A stretch of 64,000 nucleotides of DNA, from positions 5,409-69,408 of the forward strand of contig CALEXZ010000030.1 in assembly GCA_937926195.1 (NCBI GenBank). The letters run 5' to 3'. The notes under the pieces were generated by a model that ran no database searches, was not told the origin of the DNA, and saw nothing but the letters and a program-made list of their open reading frames with translations. Positions 11,526 through 20,903 of this stretch are shown one piece after another. This DNA comes from an uncultured Actinomyces sp. (GTDB lineage Bacteria > Actinomycetota > Actinomycetes > Actinomycetales > Actinomycetaceae). How positions within the stretch are numbered: the first letter of the stretch is position 1; each line of letters begins with the position of its first letter. The position numbers and the translations under genes are program-made.

Positions 11526-12104
11526 AGACGCTCCGCCCTGCTTCCCGTCACCGCCGCCCTCATCGCCCTCGCCGCTGTGGGGGGATGCGCCTCCGACTCT
11601 GGTGGTGGCGCGGCCTCCCCCTCCGGGAGCCCGACGGCGGGACCGGCCGAGGAGACGATCTCCACTGCCGCCGCCCTGGCGTCCTTCGAGGCCCCCTCGC
11701 CCCAGTGCGCAGCCATGAACGACGTCCTGCTCACGGCTCTGGCGCAGACGCCGCAGGGGCAGGCCTACACGGCAGCCCCGGACGGCACCCCCGACAGGCC
11801 GGTGCTCTGGGGTGCCTTCGCCCAGGCCCTGGAGGAGGGCTACGGCGCCCAGCTCGACGAGGCGGCGGCAGACGAGCCCACCGCGACGGGAGCCCGCACG
11901 GCCCTGAGCGAGTACACCCGGGCCTTCGCTCGCCTGAGCAGCGGTGAGGTGGTCGAGTTCTCCGACCCTCAGGCCGCGCAGGAGGCTATGGCTGCGGGCA
12001 CCGTGCCGACCCCGGACCCCGAGTACACCCGCACGGTCGACGCGCTGACGACGGCCCACGTGACGCTCTCACAGTGCCTTCCGGGCTGGCCCGTCGTCTT
12101 CTGA
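11523..12104 (+). CDS. Small lipoprotein of unknown function
   Basis: 193 residues with a lipoprotein signal: RR, hydrophobic stretch, then lipobox AVGGC with Cys at residue 22, followed by a Ser/Gly-rich linker typical of surface-tethered proteins. The mature part is Ala-rich and acidic, probably helical, with two further cysteines (QCAAM and SQCLPGW) that could form a disulphide. I do not recognise a family. It lies between two choline-binding protein genes and converges on the NlpC/P60 gene, and has its own apparent leaderless promoter, so it need not be functionally linked. Confidence 0.75.
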   Translation: MRRSALLPVTAALIALAAVGGCASDSGGGAASPSGSPTAGPAEETISTAAALASFEAPSPQCAAMNDVLLTALAQTPQGQAYTAAPDGTPDRPVLWGAFAQALEEGYGAQLDEAAADEPTATGARTALSEYTRAFARLSSGEVVEFSDPQAAQEAMAAGTVPTPDPEYTRTVDALTTAHVTLSQCLPGWPVVF

Positions 12105-12124
12105 CGACCGGCCAGCCCGGAAGG
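12077..12124. terminator. Strong hairpin terminator at the lipoprotein gene end
   Basis: Arms 12077-12091 and 12110-12124 pair perfectly over 15 bp (CCTTCCGGGCTGGCC) and continue, after one mismatch, with 5 bp (GTCGT/ACGAC) closing a 6-nt loop. The stop codon TGA (12102-12104) lies within the structure. A further small dyad, ACGGCG/CGCCGT, follows at 12125-12140. Placed between convergent genes, it could serve both. Confidence 0.75.
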
Positions 12125-12159
12125 ACGGCGGCTCCGCCGTACGGCGCCCTGGCCGCGGA

Positions 12160-13857
12160 TCACGGGAAGGGGCGCACGACCGTGGGGGCGATCCTGGACC
12201 ACGAGTAGCCGGCGGTGATGTGGTCCATACGCGCCGGACGTCCCATCCAGTCCGTGTGGACGACCATGTCATCGCCCAGGTAGATACTCACGTGGGTGAC
12301 GACGCCGTTGGTGGTGTAGAAGATGAGGTCGCCGCGCTGACGCTGGTTGAAGGGGACGTGCTGGAAGCCCGAGTAGGCGTACAGCTCCTGCGAGGTGCGG
12401 TAGCTGGGCCAGGCGTGCCTGATGACGTCGATGGGCTGGGGGTCCATCCCGGCGGCGTACAGGGACTGCAGGACCAGGCCGGAGCAGTCGAAGCCGAAGG
12501 AGTAGGAGCCGGCACCGCCCCACGTGTAGCTCGAGCCGATCTGGGTCCAGGCGTAGCCGATCATCGCCTCGATGCGCTCGGAGCGGGTGGCGCTCAGCGA
12601 CACGGGGGTCGCCTGGTACTGGTCCACCCACCAGGAGTAGCCGGTGCCCATGGCGTCCCAGGTGGCCTTGTCGACCACACCGGTCTGAGGCAGGCCCGCA
12701 CGTGCCTGGAAGTTGCGCACGGCGCTCTGGAAGGTGGCGTCGACGGAGGCGAGGGTGCCCGAGCTCCAGATCCCGAGCCTCTGCTGGACGATACGGACCT
12801 TGATGCCGTTCATGCCCCAGGTGAGGTCGTTGGTGGCGTAGCCGGGGGAGGTGATGTGGTCCGTCGGCTGGAGGTAGCCCGTCGGCGCGTGGTAGCCGTA
12901 CCAGACCCCGTTGGGCGCGAACTGCTCCGACTTGCCGTTGATGACCTTCTGACCGGTGACCATGACGCCGGAGGCCTCCATGTAGTACCAGGAGGAGCCG
13001 TCCTTGACCCAGCCGGTGGCCATGGCGCCGCTGGAGCGCAGGTAGTACCAGACGCCGACCTGCGTGAACCAGCCGGTGGCCATGGCACCGCTCGGGCGCA
13101 GGTAGTACCAGGTCTCACCCAGCCTGAGCCAGCCGGTGGCCATGCGCCCGTTCGCCGGGTCGAGGTAGAACCACGAGCCCTTGACGGAGGTCCAGCCGTG
13201 TGCGCGCTGCCCGGTCGAGCCCAGGTAGTACCAGGACCCGTCCAGCTGGAGCCAACCGGTGGCCATGGCACCCGAGGAGTGCAGGTAGTACCAGGACTCG
13301 CCCACCTGCTGCCAGCCGGTGGCCATGCGCCCGTTCGCCGGGTCGAGGTAGAACCACGTGCCACGGTCGGAGGTCCAGCCGTGCGCGCGCTGCCCGGTGG
13401 GCAGCAGGAAGAACCAGGAGCCGTCGTCCTGGACCCAGCCGGTGCTCATGTAGCCGGAGCCGTCGAAGCGGTAGACGGAGCCGTTGATGGTCGCCCACGT
13501 CGAGGCCGGGTAGGTGCCGTCCGCCAGGCGGTACCACCAGCCCCGCGAGGTCTGCTGCCAGGTGCCGGCCCCGCTGAGGTCGGGGCCGTCCAGCGGGTCC
13601 GCCGCTCCGACGGCGCCGGGTGCCGGGGCCGGCGGAGCAGCGGGCTCCGAGGCGGGTGCCTGGGTGGGCTCCGGGGCGGGTGCGTCAGCGGGTGGTGGAG
13701 ACGGTTCGGGTGAGGCGGTGTCGGAGGCGGCCGAGGCGGAGGCGCTGGGGGCGGGGTCCGCCTCGTCGGCGACCGCCGGAGTGGCGGACAGGGCCAGGGC
13801 GAGGACGGCGAGCAGCGTCGCGGCCCGGCGGCGGTGCCGAAGGTGGGGGAGGGTCAT
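12160..13857 (-). CDS. Secreted NlpC/P60 peptidase with choline-binding repeats and PG-binding domain
   Basis: 565 residues. Order: Sec signal cleaved at AVA/DE (residue 30), Pro/Ala-rich linker to ~95, about ten to eleven 20-residue CW repeats (~98-322), a PG_binding_1 helical domain (~348-403, VDATFQSAVRNFQ), and a C-terminal NlpC/P60 domain (~425-565). The catalytic residues are Cys458 in FDCSGLV, His522 in THVSIYLGD and probably His534. NlpC/P60 enzymes cut the D-Glu-to-diamino-acid bond of peptidoglycan stems. The CW module probably holds it on phosphocholine-bearing polymer. It is a single gene facing away from rmlB's end. Confidence 0.88.
   Translation of the reverse strand: MTLPHLRHRRRAATLLAVLALALSATPAVADEADPAPSASASAASDTASPEPSPPPADAPAPEPTQAPASEPAAPPAPAPGAVGAADPLDGPDLSGAGTWQQTSRGWWYRLADGTYPASTWATINGSVYRFDGSGYMSTGWVQDDGSWFFLLPTGQRAHGWTSDRGTWFYLDPANGRMATGWQQVGESWYYLHSSGAMATGWLQLDGSWYYLGSTGQRAHGWTSVKGSWFYLDPANGRMATGWLRLGETWYYLRPSGAMATGWFTQVGVWYYLRSSGAMATGWVKDGSSWYYMEASGVMVTGQKVINGKSEQFAPNGVWYGYHAPTGYLQPTDHITSPGYATNDLTWGMNGIKVRIVQQRLGIWSSGTLASVDATFQSAVRNFQARAGLPQTGVVDKATWDAMGTGYSWWVDQYQATPVSLSATRSERIEAMIGYAWTQIGSSYTWGGAGSYSFGFDCSGLVLQSLYAAGMDPQPIDVIRHAWPSYRTSQELYAYSGFQHVPFNQRQRGDLIFYTTNGVVTHVSIYLGDDMVVHTDWMGRPARMDHITAGYSWSRIAPTVVRPFP
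13128..13353 (-). repeat. 180-bp super-repeat within the NlpC/P60 CW region
   Basis: A block at 13128-13173 recurs at 13308-13353, exactly 180 bp apart, which is three 60-bp CW units. At protein level the sequence WFYLDPANGRMATGW occurs twice, 60 residues apart. The array therefore grew by duplicating a three-repeat block. Confidence 0.7.
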
Positions 13858-13940
13858 GGCGCAAGCCTAGGCGCTGCAACGGGGAGGCGAGGACGCGCCG
13901 GGGAGTGGTCGGCGCCGTCGGACGAGGCCGGGACAGGCGC

Positions 13941-13978
13941 GCGGCCCGGCACCCGAGTGTGCTCGGGCACCGGGCCGC
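13941..13978 (-). terminator. rmlB: Hairpin terminator downstream of rmlB
   Basis: Outer stem 13941-13949 with 13970-13978 (GCGGCCCGG), inner stem 13952-13957 with 13962-13967 (CCCGAG), loop of 4. It lies 26 bases past the rmlB stop on the - strand. No U-tract. Confidence 0.65.
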
Positions 13979-14003
13979 GGAGGGCGCACCGGCTGGGCTC
14001 AGC

Positions 14004-15002
<999 letters not shown>

Positions 15003-15206
15003 TCAGGCTCCGAGAGTCGGGGTGTGCGCGCGGGGCGCCGGTCGTCTCGGCCGCCATGATGCCACAGGGCGTCAGCCCCGGGCGCCTGCCGGGGGTGCGG
15101 GGCCGTGGCCGCCGACGGGGCAGCGGTCGGGGCCGTGTTCGGGGTGGGGGAACGTGCTGTACGTCATGTTCCGCGTCAAGGGGTCGTGGCCCGACGGGCA
15201 GACGAC

Positions 15207-15250
15207 TACTGTGTCACTCAGTCCCCATTTGTCACACAATTCCCACTAGT
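15207..15250 (+). promoter_or_regulatory. Candidate regulatory region upstream of the amidase gene
   Basis: It contains a -10-like TACTGT (15207-15212), two direct GTCAC copies (15213-15217, 15231-15235) and a short palindrome TTGT-CAC-ACAA (15229-15239). The sequence is visibly more AT-rich than its surroundings. Which element is the promoter and which an operator cannot be decided by eye. The rest of 15000-15295 holds the rmlB leader on the - strand and nothing else I can support. Confidence 0.35.
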
Positions 15251-15295
15251 CGCACGCGACTCGCTGTGTGCTCCGTACCCAACGGAAGGAACACC

Positions 15296-18013
15296 ATGTC
15301 GGCAACCCGGCCCGTCCGCCTGGCAGCGGCCGTGTCCCTCGCGCTCGCCGGACTCGTCCCCGCGTCCCTCATCAGTGCCCCCGCCCTGGCTGAGGGCGCG
15401 CCGCAGGCGCTCACCGCCGTGCAGCGTGACGCCGCCTCCGGTCCCGTCCAGGTCATCGAGCTCACCACCCCCGCCGGCGAGGCCACCGACGTCGCCCAGG
15501 CAGGCGGTGCCGGGGGCGCCGGCAGTGCGGGCGGCACCGACGGCGCCGACGAGCCCGAGCCGCAGCAGGCCCAGGTGCCCGCCACGACCAGCGGCGGCGC
15601 CGCCGTCCTTCCCGGTGCCGACGGTGCCCTCGCGGACGCGCTGGCCGCGCTCGTGGGCACCGTCGACCCGCAGGCCGACGCGGCCCTGCTCACCGAGCCC
15701 CTCCAGGTCGACGGCTTCCTCGTCGCCGGTTTCACCTGGACCGGCTCCTCCACCCTGCCCCCGGGCACGCGGATCTACCTGCGCGTGCGCGAGAACGGGG
15801 AGTGGACCGACTGGTACCTCAACGAGGCCTCCGACGCCGGGCGCGACGACGCCGACCCCGCCACCGGCTCCTCCGGCACCGACGAGTTCGTTACCGGTGG
15901 TGCCGACGCCGTCCAGGCAGCCGTCGTCGCCGGCGAGGGGGGCCTGCCCGCGGACCTCTCCCTCACCCTCGTCCCCGGTGAGCCCTCCGGCGAGCAGGTC
16001 CTCACCTCCGAGCAGCTCACGGTCGTCGACGCCGCGCCGACCGGCGTCGCCCAGGACGAGAGCCCCGCGGCCCCCGGCTCACCGTCCCCCCAGGAGCAGC
16101 CCGCCCCGGCCGGTACCGACACCGCGCCGACCGCCGAGCCCTCCGCCGTCGGCACCGAGCCGGGCGGAAGCGGCGCGCACGGCCCCACGGGGACCTCCAG
16201 CGGCACCGGCGTCACCCGGGGGCTGCCGGCCCTGCTGGCCACCGCGACCACCGCCAACGGCCTGCCGGTGCCCGTGACCACCCGCTCCGAGTGGGGGGCG
16301 AGCGCCGCCTACCTCGACTGGGACCCCACCTACGTCAGCGCCAGCCACGTCGTCGTGCACCACACCGCCGGGACCAACGACTACTCCGAGGCCCAGGCGC
16401 CCGGGATCGTGCGGGGCATCTACTACTACCACGCGGTCACCCTGGGCTGGGGCGACATCGGCTACAACTTCCTCGTCGACAAGTACGGCAACGTCTACGA
16501 GGGCCGCTACGGCACGCTCAGCGCCGCCGCCGGCACGATGGTCATCGGAGGGCACGCCTACGGCGCCAACACCGGCACGATGGGCATCTCCATGATGGGC
16601 ACCTACACCTCGGTGAGCCCCTCCGAGGCCCAGCTGCAGGCGGTCGGCAGGATCTCCGGCTGGTTCCTCGCCCGTTCCGGTGTCACCAGCGCCACGGAGT
16701 CGGCGAGCTTCACCATCCGCTCGACCGAGAAGTACACGGCGGGTCAGGTCGTCTCCCTGCCGCGTGTCCTGGCGCACCGCGACGTCGGCTACACCGCCTG
16801 CCCGGGCGACGTCGGCTACTCCCTCATGGGCAGGATCCGCACGATCGCCCAGTCCCAGATCGACGGCGGCGCAAGTGCCGGGCGGAGCTGGCAGCGCTCG
16901 GGCTCCTCCTGGAAGCTCGTCGAGGGCGGCAAGGCACTGACCGGCTGGCAGCAGGTGAGGGGCTCCTGGTACTACCTGGGCACCGACGGGATCATGCGCA
17001 CCGGCTGGCAGGCGGTGGGCGGCTCCTGGTACTACCTCACCACCTCCGGTGCGATGGCCACCGGCTGGCAGCAGGTCGGCGGGTTCTGGTACTACCTCAC
17101 GGCCTCGGGCGCGATGGCCACCGGCTGGCAGGCGGTGGGCGGCACCTGGTACTACCTGGAGCCCAGCGGTGCGATGGTCACCGGCTGGCAGCAGGTCGGC
17201 GGGTTCTGGTACTACCTCACGGCCTCGGGGGCGATGGCCACCGGCTGGCAGCAGGTCAACCGCGTCTGGTACTACCTCGCGGCCTCGGGCGTGGTGACGA
17301 CCGGCTGGCAGGCGGTGGGCGGCACCTGGTACTACCTGGAGCCCAGCGGCGCCATGGTCACCGGGACGCGTCAGATCGACGGCGTGTGGAGCCGCTTCTC
17401 CGCCACCGGCGCCTGGTTGGGCTACGTGAACGAGGTCAGCGCCTCCGCGGGCACGACCACCGGCCTCACACCGGTCATGGCGGCGCCCAGCGGGTCGCGG
17501 GGGACGGTCATCAACAGGATGGTGAGCGCCTACCAGTCCTCCGGCCGCAGCTACCCGAGCCAGTCGCTCAGTGCCGGGGGCGCCAGCACCCTGTGGACCT
17601 TCGCCAGCATCGTCTACGACGAGGCCACGGCGGAGGGAGTGAGCCCCGAGCTGCTCTTCGTCCAGGTCATGAAGGAGACCGGCTGGCTCCAGTTCGGCGG
17701 TGACGTGAGCATCAGCCAGTTCAACTTCGGGGGGCTCGGAGCCACCGGCAACGGCAACCGGGGACTGAGCTTCACCGACGTGCGCACCGGGCTGCGCGCC
17801 CAGGTCCAGCACCTGCGCGCCTACGCCGACGCCTCCGTCACCACCGCGAGCCTCGCGCACCCGCTCGTCGACCCGCGCTTCGGCTACGTCCGCAAGGGCT
17901 CGGCGGCCTACGTCGAGCACCTGGGCATCCAGGAGAACCCCGCCGGGGCAGGCTGGGCGACGGCCAGTGGCTACGGCACGTCACTGGCGGAGATGATGCG
18001 CCAGTACTTCTGA
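15296..18013 (+). CDS. Secreted amidase / glucosaminidase with choline-binding repeats
   Basis: 905 residues from ATG 15296, chosen because GGAAGGA lies 5 bases upstream and a Sec signal follows (cleavage near ALA/EG, residue 32). Order: Ala-rich linker, a beta-rich domain (~120-240, FTWTG...WTDWY), Pro/Thr linker, PGRP/amidase_2 domain (~320-530), nine 20-residue CW repeats (~531-711), and a C-terminal GH73-like glucosaminidase domain (~728-905). The amidase has VVVHHTAG and LAHRDVGYTACPGD zinc ligands; the GH73 part has KETGWLQFGG with a plausible catalytic Glu. It would cut both the glycan strand and the stem-peptide amide bond. The choline module sits between the two catalytic domains, reminiscent of pneumococcal and staphylococcal autolysins. 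Confidence 0.88.
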   Translation: MSATRPVRLAAAVSLALAGLVPASLISAPALAEGAPQALTAVQRDAASGPVQVIELTTPAGEATDVAQAGGAGGAGSAGGTDGADEPEPQQAQVPATTSGGAAVLPGADGALADALAALVGTVDPQADAALLTEPLQVDGFLVAGFTWTGSSTLPPGTRIYLRVRENGEWTDWYLNEASDAGRDDADPATGSSGTDEFVTGGADAVQAAVVAGEGGLPADLSLTLVPGEPSGEQVLTSEQLTVVDAAPTGVAQDESPAAPGSPSPQEQPAPAGTDTAPTAEPSAVGTEPGGSGAHGPTGTSSGTGVTRGLPALLATATTANGLPVPVTTRSEWGASAAYLDWDPTYVSASHVVVHHTAGTNDYSEAQAPGIVRGIYYYHAVTLGWGDIGYNFLVDKYGNVYEGRYGTLSAAAGTMVIGGHAYGANTGTMGISMMGTYTSVSPSEAQLQAVGRISGWFLARSGVTSATESASFTIRSTEKYTAGQVVSLPRVLAHRDVGYTACPGDVGYSLMGRIRTIAQSQIDGGASAGRSWQRSGSSWKLVEGGKALTGWQQVRGSWYYLGTDGIMRTGWQAVGGSWYYLTTSGAMATGWQQVGGFWYYLTASGAMATGWQAVGGTWYYLEPSGAMVTGWQQVGGFWYYLTASGAMATGWQQVNRVWYYLAASGVVTTGWQAVGGTWYYLEPSGAMVTGTRQIDGVWSRFSATGAWLGYVNEVSASAGTTTGLTPVMAAPSGSRGTVINRMVSAYQSSGRSYPSQSLSAGGASTLWTFASIVYDEATAEGVSPELLFVQVMKETGWLQFGGDVSISQFNFGGLGATGNGNRGLSFTDVRTGLRAQVQHLRAYADASVTTASLAHPLVDPRFGYVRKGSAAYVEHLGIQENPAGAGWATASGYGTSLAEMMRQYF

Positions 18014-18068
18014 GCCTGCGCCCGGGCAGGCCCCGGCTGCGGCCCGTGGGGATGCCCGGGGCGCAGGC
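18014..18068 (+). terminator. Hairpin terminator after the amidase gene
   Basis: The arm GCCTGCGCCCGGGC (18014-18027) pairs with 18054-18068 with one bulged G; loop 26 nt. It begins at the first base after the stop codon. Confidence 0.6.
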
Positions 18069-18079
18069 GCGCGGACGGC

Positions 18080-18085
18080 TATCCT
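18080..18085 (+). promoter_or_regulatory. Candidate -10 box for the RgpF-like gene
   Basis: TATCCT, 55 bases before GTG 18141, just past the amidase terminator. It matches the hexamer at 4945. No clear -35 box. Confidence 0.35.
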
Positions 18086-18140
18086 CAGCCTTACCGCGGG
18101 GCGGACCGTCGCCGCCGCCGAGCACCGAGGGGGCGCCATC

Positions 18141-19967
18141 GTGGGCACGCGCACGCTGATCTACCTCCACCACGACCCGGCCGGTCGCGTCGAGGACTAC
18201 ATCCCCCTAGCCATCGACTCCATGCGGTCCTTCGTCGACCGCGTCCTCGTCGTCGTCAACGGCTCCCTCACCGACGATGCCCGGGACCGGCTCAACGGGG
18301 TCGCCGACGACGTCCTCGTGCGTGAGAACGAGGGGCTCGACGTCGGCGGCTACCTCGCGGGCCTGCGGTTCCTGGGCTGGGACACGGTCGCCTCCCTCGA
18401 CGGCCTCGTCCTGGCCAACAACACCTTCTTCGCTCCCGTCGCCCCCTGGGAGAGCGTGCTCGCGGTGGCCGCCGCCCGCCCCCGGGCCTCCTTCTGGGGC
18501 CTGAGCGAGCACGCCGAGCTGCGCCCGCACCCCTTCCTGGCCCGGAGGATGATGCCCCGCCACCTCCAGTCCCACTTCCTCGTCGTGCGGCCCAGGCTCC
18601 TGAAGGACCCGGCCTTCCGCGAGTACTGGGAGACGATGCCGCCCATCACCTCCTACAACGACTCCGTGTGCCACCACGAGTCACGCTTCACCGGGCACTT
18701 CAACGCGCTGGGCCACAGCTCCTTCGCCGCCTTCCCCCTGGAGCGCTACCGCGGCGCCAACCCCTCGCTCGACGACGCCTGCGCCCTGCTGGCCGACGGC
18801 TGCCCCGCCCTTAAGCGCCGCCTGTTCTTCCACGACCCCCTCTACCTCGACCACCAGGGCGTGAGCACCCCCGCCGTCCTTGAGGCCGCCGTCGCCTCCG
18901 GCTACCCGCAGGACGTCCTGCTCGGCGGCCTCGTGCGCACGAGCGCCCCGCGCACGCTCGTCGTCAACGCGGGCCTCACCCACACGCTCAGCGGCGCGGC
19001 GCAGCCCTCCTGCCGGCCCGCGGTCCCGGTCGCGGCTCACGCGCTCGTGACCAGCGCCGAGGAGGCCGCGCGCGCCGTCGCCCGCCTGGCCGCCCTCGCC
19101 GACGTCGAGCACGCCGTCATCGCCTGCGCCGGCCCCGGTTCCCGCACCGCCCTGGAGGCGGGGCTCGCGGAGGCCCCCGACCTCGCCGCCCGCACCGAGG
19201 TGGTCAGCGCCTCCCACCCGCGCCTGGGCCCCCTCGCCTCCCTGCTCCTCGACGCCCCCGACCTGCTCGCGCGCGACGGGCTGCTGCTGCACCTGGCCGT
19301 CGGTGAGGCCGTGCGCAGCCCCGACGACGACGCCCTCGCCGGCAGCGCCACCCGCCTGGCCGAGGCGGTCGGGCTCTTCGCGGACCATGCCTCGCTCGGC
19401 CTCGTGCTGCCCGTGCTGCCCGTCGTCGGCTCGCGCGCGCATGGACACGGCTGGACGGGCAGCCAGGCGCGGGCCCGCGCCCTCGCCAGGCGCCTGGGCA
19501 TCGGCGTCCCCCTGGACGCCCACACCCCGCTCGCCGCCCACGGGCGTTCCTGCCTGCTGCGCCCGAGCCTGCTCGCGCCCCTGACCGCCCTGGGCCCCAC
19601 CCTCGAGGACAACGGGGAGGACCCCCTCACCGGCGCGGCCCTTGACCGGCTCCTCGCGCCCGCCTGCCTCAGCGCGGGCCTGCACTGCCGCCAGGTCCTG
19701 GGGCCCGCCGACGTGCGTGCCTACGGCCTGCTGGAGGCCCGCTACCAGGAGCTCGCCACCCTCCTGCCCTCCTCACCTTTCGAGCAGGTGCCTCACCTGG
19801 CCGCCCGCTCGGGGCCGCAGGCCTCGCTCGGCGCCGTCGTGCGCCGGGGCCTGGAGCAGCGGGCCCCCGCCCTCGCCAAGGGCCTCACACCGGTCTACCG
19901 GGCCCTGGGCGCCGCCGTCGGCGGTCTGCGCGGCCGTCTTGCCGCCGTCCGAGGACGCCGCCGCTGA
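18141..19967 (+). CDS. RgpF-like rhamnan synthesis protein with diverged C-terminal half
   Basis: 608 residues. The N-terminal ~290 residues match the RgpF pattern: LVVVNGSLTDDARDRL, RENEGLDVGGY, ANNTFFAPV, PRHLQSHFLVVR, and ALKRRLFFHDPLYLDHQG. The paralogue at 20904 has the same motifs. Its second half, however, lacks the NRGRDVAALL and FIHDKKV motifs seen in that paralogue and is Ala/Leu-rich and diverged. RgpF-family proteins add rhamnose to rhamnan-type wall polysaccharides. GTG 18141 has GAGGGGG about 8 bases upstream. It may be a partner or regulatory paralogue, not an active transferase. Confidence 0.7.
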   Translation: MGTRTLIYLHHDPAGRVEDYIPLAIDSMRSFVDRVLVVVNGSLTDDARDRLNGVADDVLVRENEGLDVGGYLAGLRFLGWDTVASLDGLVLANNTFFAPVAPWESVLAVAAARPRASFWGLSEHAELRPHPFLARRMMPRHLQSHFLVVRPRLLKDPAFREYWETMPPITSYNDSVCHHESRFTGHFNALGHSSFAAFPLERYRGANPSLDDACALLADGCPALKRRLFFHDPLYLDHQGVSTPAVLEAAVASGYPQDVLLGGLVRTSAPRTLVVNAGLTHTLSGAAQPSCRPAVPVAAHALVTSAEEAARAVARLAALADVEHAVIACAGPGSRTALEAGLAEAPDLAARTEVVSASHPRLGPLASLLLDAPDLLARDGLLLHLAVGEAVRSPDDDALAGSATRLAEAVGLFADHASLGLVLPVLPVVGSRAHGHGWTGSQARARALARRLGIGVPLDAHTPLAAHGRSCLLRPSLLAPLTALGPTLEDNGEDPLTGAALDRLLAPACLSAGLHCRQVLGPADVRAYGLLEARYQELATLLPSSPFEQVPHLAARSGPQASLGAVVRRGLEQRAPALAKGLTPVYRALGAAVGGLRGRLAAVRGRRR

Positions 19968-19977
19968 TCCTGACTGC

Positions 19978-19994
19978 TACGATCCTGCGATATG
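19978..19994 (+). promoter_or_regulatory. Candidate near-leaderless promoter of the SDR gene
   Basis: TACGAT (19978-19983) is 8 bases before ATG 19992. A transcript from this box would begin at or within a base or two of the start codon, and no ribosome-binding site is visible. Confidence 0.35.
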
Positions 19995-20834
19995 GGTAAG
20001 ACGATTCTCGTCACTGGTGCTGGTGGCTACATCGGGCGGCACGTGGTGCGCGCCCTTCTCGACCGTGGCCTCGGCGTGACGGCCCTCGACCTGCGCCTCG
20101 ACGGCGTCGACGAGCGTGCCCAGCGGCTCCAGCTCGACCTGTTCTCCGGTGACGCGGACCTCTTCGACCAGATGGGGCGCCCGGACGTCGTGCTCCACAT
20201 GGCCTGGCGCGACGGCTTCAAGCACAGCTCGTCGGCCCACATCGACGACCTCGCCAAGCACTACCACCTCATCGAGAACCTGTACGCCGCGGGCCTCAAG
20301 CAGCTCGCCGTCATGGGCACCATGCACGAGGTCGGCTACTGGGAGGGGGCGATCCAGGAGGACACCCCCTGCTCCCCGGCCTCCCTGTACGGCATCGCCA
20401 AGAACGCGCTGCGCGAGACCTCCACCCTCGCCGCCCAGCAGCACGACGCCGTCCTCCAGTGGATCCGCGCCTACTACATCGTCGGCGACGACAAGTTCGG
20501 CTCCTCCATCTTCTCCAAGCTCCTCGCCGCCGCCGAGGAGGGCAAGAAGACCTTCCCCTTCACCACCGGCAAAAACAAGTACGACTTCATCTCCGTGGAC
20601 GCCCTGGCCGCGCAGATCGCCGCGATCGTCGACCAGGACGCCGTCACCGGCGTCATCAACGCCTGCACCGGCGAGCCGATGAGCCTCTCCGAGCGCGTCG
20701 AGGCCTACATCCGCGACAACGGCCTGGACATCACGCTTGAGTACGGTGCCTTCCCCGACCGCCCCTACGACTCCCCGGGTGTGTGGGGCGACCCCACGAA
20801 GGTGCGTTCCGTCCTCGACGCCGACGCCCGCTGA
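19992..20834 (+). CDS. NAD-dependent epimerase/dehydratase (extended SDR)
   Basis: 280 residues. The NAD-binding loop is TGAGGYIG (8-15), and a YxxxK pair is present in LYGIAKNALRE. It probably acts on a nucleotide sugar for the polymer made by the flanking RgpF-like genes. It is shorter than RmlB and lacks its TDEVYG motif, having MGTMHEVGY instead, so it is not a second dehydratase copy. The substrate cannot be named. It lies between the two RgpF paralogues, 24 bases after the first and 69 bases before the second. Confidence 0.75.
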   Translation: MGKTILVTGAGGYIGRHVVRALLDRGLGVTALDLRLDGVDERAQRLQLDLFSGDADLFDQMGRPDVVLHMAWRDGFKHSSSAHIDDLAKHYHLIENLYAAGLKQLAVMGTMHEVGYWEGAIQEDTPCSPASLYGIAKNALRETSTLAAQQHDAVLQWIRAYYIVGDDKFGSSIFSKLLAAAEEGKKTFPFTTGKNKYDFISVDALAAQIAAIVDQDAVTGVINACTGEPMSLSERVEAYIRDNGLDITLEYGAFPDRPYDSPGVWGDPTKVRSVLDADAR

Positions 20835-20903
20835 CCGGGTGCCCTCGCGCCCACGCACCGCCATATCTGACGCTCGCCGGACGAGCGCGAAGGGACCTGC
20901 TTC

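Noticed and set aside
13100..13400. Regular 60-bp spaced repeats as a CRISPR array
   Set aside because: Repeats are in-frame protein repeats without unrelated spacers, and no cas genes are present.
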